Positions 5,502-9,833 of a stretch of 9,833 bases of DNA are shown piece by piece; positions within the stretch are counted from its first letter, which is position 1, and each line of letters starts with the position of its first letter. The stretch is from the NCBI GenBank assembly GCA_012512545.1, contig JAAZDZ010000248.1, positions 1 to 9,833 of the forward strand, read 5' to 3'. Source of the stretch: Alcaligenaceae bacterium (GTDB taxonomy: Bacteria > Pseudomonadota > Gammaproteobacteria > Burkholderiales > Burkholderiaceae_B). The position numbers and the translations under genes are program-made. The notes under the pieces were generated by a model, which was not told the DNA's origin, did not search any database, and saw nothing but the letters and a program-made list of their open reading frames with translations.

Positions 5502-7791
5502 TCGGCGCCAGCCCGGCCATGAAAGGCCCGGGCTGGCCAGCCTCGCCATCAAAGTCCGCAGCCGCATCAGGCTGCGCAGCAAGCAGGCGGGTGTTCTCAG
5601 CGATCTGCTCGGCGGCGATCTGCATCTGCCGCAAAGGGTAGGCCAGTAACGCGAACTCAGCCGTGCTGGCCGAAAGCGGGGCCTGTGGCGTGGCGTCGCC
5701 ATCGCCCGCCAGAGTGGTTTCAATACCATCCAGCACTCTTTGCGTATCGCCCGGCACCTCATCCATTTCCGCCAGCAGCGGAATGCACGCGCTGACATGA
5801 GACGCCAGCGTATGGTGCTGGCTCATCAGCGCATTCAAGGTATCGACATGGTGCTGCCGCCGGGTGGGCTCGGCCATCATGCGGTAAAAAGCGCCTGCGT
5901 AGTTGCTGAAGGCGATATGCATGTTCTTTCTATCCACCCGCCATTGCACATCCGCCTCGCGCTGCTCGCTGCGGTATTCAGCCAGCGGCCGGGCACTGCC
6001 TTCATCGCCCGGCGAAACCACCCGTACCTTGCGGCTCAGTTCCGCATAGCGCAGGCCACTGCGCAGAAAACGCAGATTCGCTCTTTGCAGGGCGGCGGCC
6101 AGTGAACCCATGTAGTTGCTTTCCCACCAGGGCAGCACATAGCGGCTGCACAGCAAGGCGATGCCGCTGGCCAGCAAAGTATCGACGACGCGTTCGCCGA
6201 TCACAAAAGTGTCTTGCGGCCCCAGAAAATGAAACGCCAGCAGCACAAAAATGGTGTTGGCGGCGGCGGCCATCATGAAATGCACTTGCAGCAGGGCATA
6301 CCAGAGCACGCCTGTCAGCAGCAGCAGGCCCAGCAGCGCGTAGGGGCTGGTGAAGCGGTTGAAAATCAGCAAGGCCACGGCGCAGCCTATCAATGTGCCC
6401 GCCAGGCGCCAGCCATTGCGCTGCCGGGTGAGCGCAAAGCCGGGTTTCATGATGACCAGAATGGTCAGAAGCACCCAGTAATCGTGTACGACCCAGCCCG
6501 GAATCACATAACGGGGTATGGCCTGGCCCAGCAGGGCGCTGAACGTCATGCCCGCCGCCGCCGCCACCATGACACGCACGGCATAACGGAAATGGGAAGA
6601 ATCCATGCGCAGATTGCTGGTCAGCATGCCGATGCGCCATTTACGGCGCGACAGAAAGCGGTCCAGCGCCTTGTTCAGGCGCTCATCCACCAGTTCAGTC
6701 GTGCCACCGCGCCGGGTGTTGGCCGCCATGCGCAGCGTCAGCTCGTTGGCCCGTCGCAGCCTGCGCAATACCTGCAACAGCAGCGCGTAGACTTCCGGTG
6801 CCTCTTTGGCAAAGCCCTGCTCACGCAGTTCGCGCAGTTCGAATTCCAGGGCGCGCAATTCAGGCTTGAGACTGTGAGGCGTGCGCTGGCGGCGGTTGCG
6901 GGCCACATTCAGCGCGATTCTGTCTACATTGGCCGCCAGCTTGCGCAGCGCATCGCGCGGAAACAGCAAAGCATCGGCTTCACCGAAATTCTGCCGCAGC
7001 GTGACGTAATCGGTATGGCTGGCCACCAGCGTATCAAGCAGGGCAACCATGTCGATGAACAGATTAAGGGATGCGGCGCGGGTGCGGTCGCTGCGGCTGG
7101 TGCCGGTAGGCAGTTCGCGCAAAACGGTATCGCGGGCCTCCTGCTGGGCGTCCGTCATGGCCAGCTGGGCGCGCACCATCTTGCGGTAATGCGTATCGAG
7201 ATCAAGTTCGGTGTCATACAGCGCTGAACGGGTGCGCATATAGTCGGCCGTGGCGAACAGGGCGGCGGATAACGCCTGCTGTTCTTCCCTGTGCCAGGAC
7301 AGCCGGTGCACCAGCGCGCTATACACAAAATAAAACAGCCCGCCGCCCAGAGAATACGCAGTGTGCAGCCACAGATCGGCAATCTGCGGCTCGGAGCGCA
7401 TCGTCAGCGTCATGATGAGCATGCAGGCGAACCCCAGCAGCCCCCCTTGCTTGCCGAACACCGTGAACATGGAAAACAGAAAGCACAGCAGAGGCACCAT
7501 CAGCCACAGCAGCAGATAGTGGCTGGCGGCCAGCCCCATGGTTGCCACGGTGAGCGACCCCAGCAGCACAGCCGCCGCCATGCCTTGAATGCCATAGCGC
7601 CGTGGCCCGCCGGGCTGATCGAGAATCGCGACGCAGGCCGCGCCCACTGCCGCCGTCATGCCCGGCGTGTAATGGTCGAACAGCCCGCCCACCACCAAAG
7701 GCGGCAGCAGAACGCCCAGCGCCTGCCGGGCGCCGCCAAACAGGTGATGGCTGTACAGAAAGCGTTCAAGGGCGGGAAGGGGGCGGGTCAT
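5425..7791 (-). CDS. YccS/FUSC family inner-membrane protein (putative transporter)
   Basis: From the ATG at 7791 this is a 788-residue membrane protein with the two-block layout of YccS and aromatic-acid efflux (AaeB/FUSC-like) proteins. A first hydrophobic block of about six helices (residues 20-165) is followed by a long, charged, cytoplasmic helical region (165-400). A second block of about six helices (401-555) contains YWVLLTILVIMKPGFALTRQ (438-457), a motif typical of YccS. A soluble tail runs from 560 onward. The substrate is unknown; family members have been linked to export of small aromatic acids, but that is not proven here. A TTG at 7815 would add eight residues; neither start has a good ribosome site, and I chose the ATG because the family N-terminus begins about there. 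The 3' end overlaps yaaA by 77 nt, giving a low-complexity tail ending in RRRSLLRRRF. Confidence 0.88.
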   Translation of the reverse strand: MTRPLPALERFLYSHHLFGGARQALGVLLPPLVVGGLFDHYTPGMTAAVGAACVAILDQPGGPRRYGIQGMAAAVLLGSLTVATMGLAASHYLLLWLMVPLLCFLFSMFTVFGKQGGLLGFACMLIMTLTMRSEPQIADLWLHTAYSLGGGLFYFVYSALVHRLSWHREEQQALSAALFATADYMRTRSALYDTELDLDTHYRKMVRAQLAMTDAQQEARDTVLRELPTGTSRSDRTRAASLNLFIDMVALLDTLVASHTDYVTLRQNFGEADALLFPRDALRKLAANVDRIALNVARNRRQRTPHSLKPELRALEFELRELREQGFAKEAPEVYALLLQVLRRLRRANELTLRMAANTRRGGTTELVDERLNKALDRFLSRRKWRIGMLTSNLRMDSSHFRYAVRVMVAAAAGMTFSALLGQAIPRYVIPGWVVHDYWVLLTILVIMKPGFALTRQRNGWRLAGTLIGCAVALLIFNRFTSPYALLGLLLLTGVLWYALLQVHFMMAAAANTIFVLLAFHFLGPQDTFVIGERVVDTLLASGIALLCSRYVLPWWESNYMGSLAAALQRANLRFLRSGLRYAELSRKVRVVSPGDEGSARPLAEYRSEQREADVQWRVDRKNMHIAFSNYAGAFYRMMAEPTRRQHHVDTLNALMSQHHTLASHVSACIPLLAEMDEVPGDTQRVLDGIETTLAGDGDATPQAPLSASTAEFALLAYPLRQMQIAAEQIAENTRLLAAQPDAAADFDGEAGQPGPFMAGLAPISGETPDDPPSMHLPRRRSLLRRRF
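5507..5537. repeat. GC-rich hairpin just after yaaA, inside the 3' end of the FUSC gene
   Basis: GCCAGCCCGG (5507-5516) pairs perfectly with CCGGGCTGGC (5528-5537). Two further pairs form inside after a one-base bulge, leaving a loop of about six bases. It begins six bases after the yaaA stop, the usual place for a terminator, but neither strand has a T-run after it, so it would act as an RNA 3'-end stabiliser or with Rho. On the minus strand it encodes FUSC residues of roughly 751-762, so it is both a hairpin and coding sequence. Confidence 0.5.
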
Positions 7792-7862
7792 AAGAGCACA
7801 AGCAATCAAGCACAATACTGGCCAGCGACGCGCCTTCAGCGGGTAGTCGGGCGAATGGGGGA

Positions 7863-7868
7863 AGTATA
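7863..7868 (-). promoter_or_regulatory. Candidate -10 box for the FUSC gene
   Basis: On the minus strand these bases read TATACT, matching TATAAT at five of six positions, about 70 nt upstream of the ATG at 7791. At 17-nt spacing the -35 region (7886-7891) reads ACAACA, which is weak. A transcript would start near 7856. The ilvI-strand promoter candidate starts about 50 nt to the right, so the two would be divergent. Confidence 0.3.
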
Positions 7869-7919
7869 GAGGCCGGTCATGTCATTGTTGTGTGCTTTGC
7901 ACGCCATTTCCGGCTGCGG

Positions 7920-7948
7920 TTGCCTGGAGCAGCACAAAAGGTTAAAGT
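7920..7948 (+). promoter_or_regulatory. Candidate sigma70 promoter for the ilvI leader
   Basis: TTGCCT (7920-7925) and TAAAGT (7943-7948) each match the consensus at four of six positions and have an ideal 17-nt spacer. The predicted start near 7955 gives a transcript of about 70 nt to the end of the terminator at 8023, or a leader of about 315 nt to the ilvI start. No better-spaced pair was seen closer to ilvI; TTGTCA at 8196-8201 is a good -35 but has no matching -10. Confidence 0.4.
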
Positions 7949-7997
7949 AGCTGGTCGATTTTTGGTCACATCCGTACTGAATTCGATTCAGGCTCTT

Positions 7998-8082
7998 TTG
8001 CCGGGCTATCCGCCCGGTTTTTTGCGCCCTTTTCAGAATCCGCTGCTGGCCGCGCCACAAGCGTGTGTTGCCGGGCTTTCCG
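7998..8082 (+). repeat. 15-bp direct repeat including the terminator left arm
   Basis: TTGCCGGGCTATCCG (7998-8012) recurs as TTGCCGGGCTTTCCG (8068-8082), 14 of 15 identical and 70 nt apart. The second copy lacks the GCCCGG partner and T-run, so it is not itself a terminator. It could pair with the right arm of the first copy (8012-8017), or be a repeated protein site, or a remnant of a local duplication. Confidence 0.5.
8001..8023 (+). terminator. Intrinsic terminator upstream of ilvI, candidate attenuator
   Basis: CCGGGC (8001-8006) pairs with GCCCGG (8012-8017) around a TATCC loop and is followed directly by six T residues (8018-8023). The T-run is on the plus strand only, so it stops transcription heading toward ilvI. 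The upstream coding gene is on the other strand, so the terminated RNA must begin in the gap, most simply at the promoter candidate at 7920-7948. It could be an attenuator or the end of a short RNA. Confidence 0.8.
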
Positions 8083-8093
8083 TTTCTACCTCA

Positions 8094-8110
8094 GCGTTCA
8101 TATTGAACGC
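8094..8110. promoter_or_regulatory. Perfect 17-bp dyad in the ilvI leader
   Basis: GCGTTCA (8094-8100) and TGAACGC (8104-8110) are perfect inverted repeats around TAT. As DNA this is a compact operator-like palindrome; as RNA it is a seven-pair hairpin with a three-base loop. It lies about 160 nt before the ilvI start, between the terminator and the G-rich stem. No T-run follows. Confidence 0.45.
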
Positions 8111-8121
8111 GCGTACCGTGT

Positions 8122-8182
8122 TTCGGTGAGCACGGGCCGGGGTGGCAAGGTGTCTGGGTGGAAGGGTTCCGTGAACTCCGAA
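8122..8182 (+). other. Imperfect stem enclosing a G-rich tract in the ilvI leader
   Basis: TTCG (8122-8125) pairs with CGAA (8179-8182), GAG (8128-8130) with CTC (8176-8178), and CACGG (8131-8135) with CCGTG (8169-8173), for twelve pairs with two-base bulges. A competing local hairpin, GGGTTC (8164-8169) with GAACTC (8173-8178), uses the same 3' bases. The enclosed loop is strongly G-rich, with runs at 8134-8136, 8139-8142, 8156-8158 and 8164-8166. The folds are drawn by eye and no energy was computed. Confidence 0.3.
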
Positions 8183-8269
8183 GCGCCAGAGCATGTTGTC
8201 ATCGCCGTCCGTTGTTCGGGCATCCGCCGACCGGGGCATAGAGTATTGGTTTCGAAAGGAATGAACAAT

Positions 8270-9833
8270 ATGGAACTCACAGGCGCCGACATCGTCGTGC
8301 GCTGCCTTGCCGAAGAAGGAGTCGATCACGTATTCGGCTATCCCGGCGGCGCAGTGCTGTACATCTACGACGCAATCTACAAGCAAGACAATTTCAAGCA
8401 CGTGCTGGTGCGCCACGAACAGGCCGCCATTCACGCTGCAGACGCCTATTCGCGCTCCTCTGACAAAGTGGGCGTGGCGCTGGTCACCAGCGGCCCGGGC
8501 GTCACCAATGCCGTTACCGGCATCGCCACCGCTTACATGGATTCCATTCCCATGGTCATCCTCAGCGGTCAGGTTCCCACTGCAGCCATCGGCGAAGACG
8601 CCTTCCAGGAATGCGATACCGTGGGCATTACCCGCCCCTGCGTCAAGCACAACTTCCTGGTGCGCGATATCAAGGATCTCGCCGAAACCATGCGCCGCGC
8701 TTTCTACATCGCGCGCACCGGCAGGCCGGGCCCTGTGCTGGTCGATATCCCCAAAGATATCACCGTGGCTACCTGCAAATACATGCCCAAGCGGGGCGAG
8801 ATCAAAATGCGCTCCTACGCGCCCGTCGTCAAAGGGCATCAGGGCCAGATCAAGAAAGCCGTGCAGATGCTGATGGCTGCCGAACGCCCCATGATCTACG
8901 TAGGCGGGGGCGTCATCGCCTCCGGGGCGCACGAAGAACTGATGAAGCTGGTTGACATGACAGGCGCGCCTGTCACCACCACGCTCATGGCTCTGGGTGC
9001 CTTTCCGGCAACCGACCCGCGCTTTGTCGGCATGCCGGGCATGCACGGCACTTACGAGGCCAACCTGGCCATGCAGAACAGCGATGTGCTGCTGGCGGTG
9101 GGCGCGCGTTTCGACGACCGGGTGGTCGGCAACCCGCGCCACTTCTCGCAGAACCCGCGCAAAATCATTCACATCGACATTGACCCGTCCAGCATTTCCA
9201 AACGGGTGCGGGTCGATGTCCCCATCGTGGGCAACATCAAGAACGTGCTGGAAGACATGCTGCCGCTGTACGAGCAGGCAGCAGCCGAATCGCCGCGCAA
9301 TGCCGCAGCGCTGGCCAAATGGTGGGAACAGGTCGAGGAATGGCGTGGCCGTCGTTGCCTGGCCTACGAAAACTCCGATTCCATCATCAAGCCGCAGTTC
9401 GTCGTCGAAAAACTGTGGGAAGTCACCGGTGGCAATGCTATTGTCACCTCCGACGTCGGCCAGCACCAGATGTGGGCCGCGCAGTATTACAAGTTCGACG
9501 CGCCGCGCCGCTGGCTGAATTCTGGCGGGCTTGGAACCATGGGCGTGGGCCTGCCCTATGCCATGGGCGCGCAGATGGCCAATCCGGGGGCCGATGTCGC
9601 CTGCATTACCGGCGAAGGTTCCATCCAGATGAACATCCAGGAACTGTCCACCTGCAAGCAGTACCGGCTCACACCCAAGGTTCTCTGCCTGAACAACCGC
9701 TACCTCGGCATGGTGCGGCAGTGGCAGCAGATCGAATACGGCTCGCGCTATTCCGAATCCTATGTCGATGCGCTGCCCGATTTTGTCAAGCTGGCCGAAA
9801 GCTACGGCCACGTGGGCGTACGCATCGAAAACC
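8270..9833 (+). CDS. ilvI: Acetolactate synthase large (catalytic) subunit, 3' end cut by window edge
   Basis: This ThDP enzyme condenses pyruvate with pyruvate or 2-oxobutyrate, the first common step of valine, leucine and isoleucine synthesis. The window shows 521 of roughly 570 residues. Visible are FGYPGGAVLYIYDA (22-35), the catalytic Glu E50 in RHEQAA, TSGPGVTN (73-80), the FAD-domain motif RFDDRV, GQHQMWAAQYY, GLGTMGVGLPYAMGAQ, and the ThDP/Mg motif from G448 to N475-N476. That motif reads GEGS instead of the commoner GDGS. RYLGMVRQWQ follows. AAAGGA at 8255-8260 sits nine bases before the ATG at 8270; an in-frame ATG at 8261 directly abuts the ribosome site and is less likely. The frame is intact throughout. 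ilvH (regulatory subunit) and ilvC would be expected downstream but lie outside the window. Confidence 0.96.
   Translation, partial: MELTGADIVVRCLAEEGVDHVFGYPGGAVLYIYDAIYKQDNFKHVLVRHEQAAIHAADAYSRSSDKVGVALVTSGPGVTNAVTGIATAYMDSIPMVILSGQVPTAAIGEDAFQECDTVGITRPCVKHNFLVRDIKDLAETMRRAFYIARTGRPGPVLVDIPKDITVATCKYMPKRGEIKMRSYAPVVKGHQGQIKKAVQMLMAAERPMIYVGGGVIASGAHEELMKLVDMTGAPVTTTLMALGAFPATDPRFVGMPGMHGTYEANLAMQNSDVLLAVGARFDDRVVGNPRHFSQNPRKIIHIDIDPSSISKRVRVDVPIVGNIKNVLEDMLPLYEQAAAESPRNAAALAKWWEQVEEWRGRRCLAYENSDSIIKPQFVVEKLWEVTGGNAIVTSDVGQHQMWAAQYYKFDAPRRWLNSGGLGTMGVGLPYAMGAQMANPGADVACITGEGSIQMNIQELSTCKQYRLTPKVLCLNNRYLGMVRQWQQIEYGSRYSESYVDALPDFVKLAESYGHVGVRIEN

Larger units (their letters stand above)
7955..8269 (+). 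promoter_or_regulatory. Long structured ilvI 5' leader region
   Basis: This stretch has no recognisable gene. In order it holds an early intrinsic terminator (8001-8023), a near repeat of its left arm (8068-8082), a perfect hairpin (8094-8110), a larger imperfect stem enclosing a G-rich tract (8122-8182), a small hairpin (8207-8221) and the ilvI ribosome site (8255-8260). The plus strand has one open frame through most of it (GTG at 7890 to TGA at 8127-8129). That frame lacks a ribosome site and resembles no protein I know. The layout, with a promoter then a terminator then the gene, is what a premature-termination leader looks like. The regulator is unknown. Confidence 0.45.

Noticed and set aside
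6214..7227. Plus-strand open frame of 337 codons inside the FUSC gene
   Set aside because: It is the antisense shadow of a clear membrane-protein gene. The product is Gln/His/Arg-rich with no family features.
7890..7904. Small hairpin GTGTGC-TTT-GCACGC in the fusC-ilvI gap
   Set aside because: It has six pairs including one G-U, lies upstream of the predicted leader start, and has no T-run or clear link to either promoter; chance is likely.
7890..8129. 79-codon plus-strand open frame in the ilvI leader as a protein gene
   Set aside because: It has a non-ATG start, no ribosome site, runs through an intrinsic terminator and resembles nothing known. It is kept only as a low-interest leader-peptide idea.
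8196..8224. Promoter close to ilvI using TTGTCA (8196-8201)
   Set aside because: The -35 is good, but at 16-18 nt spacing the sequence reads GGCATC-like, with no acceptable -10.
8033..9811. Minus-strand open frame of 592 codons over ilvI and its leader
   Set aside because: It is antisense to an unmistakable acetolactate synthase. Its composition (Gly, Ala, His, Asp-rich) is the usual mirror of GC-rich coding DNA, and it has no recognisable domain.

Overview
The window looks like a chromosomal segment of a GC-rich betaproteobacterium, most likely Burkholderiales and plausibly Alcaligenaceae (Bordetella/Achromobacter-like). The basis is codon use, the form of the acetolactate synthase, and the mix of a LysR regulator, a CaiB-type CoA-transferase, a 3-hydroxybutyrate dehydrogenase and YaaA. 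This taxonomic guess comes from recognising the proteins, not from a search. There are no mobile elements, CRISPR arrays, tRNAs or rRNAs that I can see.

Left part (1-3856): a LysR-type regulator (minus strand, cut by the left edge) is divergent from an AidB-like acyl-CoA dehydrogenase that overlaps a family III (CaiB/BaiF) CoA-transferase by 10 nt. This looks like a small catabolic module in which an acid is activated by CoA transfer and the acyl-CoA is then oxidised, under local LysR control. The inducer and substrate cannot be read from the sequence. The 87-bp divergent intergenic region holds two short palindromes that are candidate operators.

Middle part (3857-5501): after a strong hairpin come a D-3-hydroxybutyrate dehydrogenase with all known catalytic and substrate-binding residues, and, 15 nt later, yaaA (peroxide-stress protein). 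All the genes from 972 to 5501 point the same way and could be co-transcribed in part.

Right part (5425-9833): a large YccS/FUSC-type inner-membrane protein lies on the minus strand. Its 3' end overlaps yaaA tail-to-tail by 77 nt, so its last 25 residues are read from the antisense of the yaaA C-terminus. Divergent from it is ilvI (acetolactate synthase large subunit, cut by the right edge). The roughly 480-nt gap between the fusC-like gene and ilvI is gene-free but structured. It holds a plausible sigma70 promoter, then a canonical intrinsic terminator on the ilvI strand about 70 nt downstream, then further hairpins and a G-rich tract before the ilvI ribosome site. A terminator inside the 5' region of a branched-chain amino-acid gene, with no gene upstream on that strand, suggests premature-termination control of ilvI or a short independent RNA.

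Most of the window is ordinary metabolism. The parts that deserve a second look are the ilvI leader, the convergent coding overlap at the end of the FUSC gene, and the AidB-like/CoA-transferase pair.
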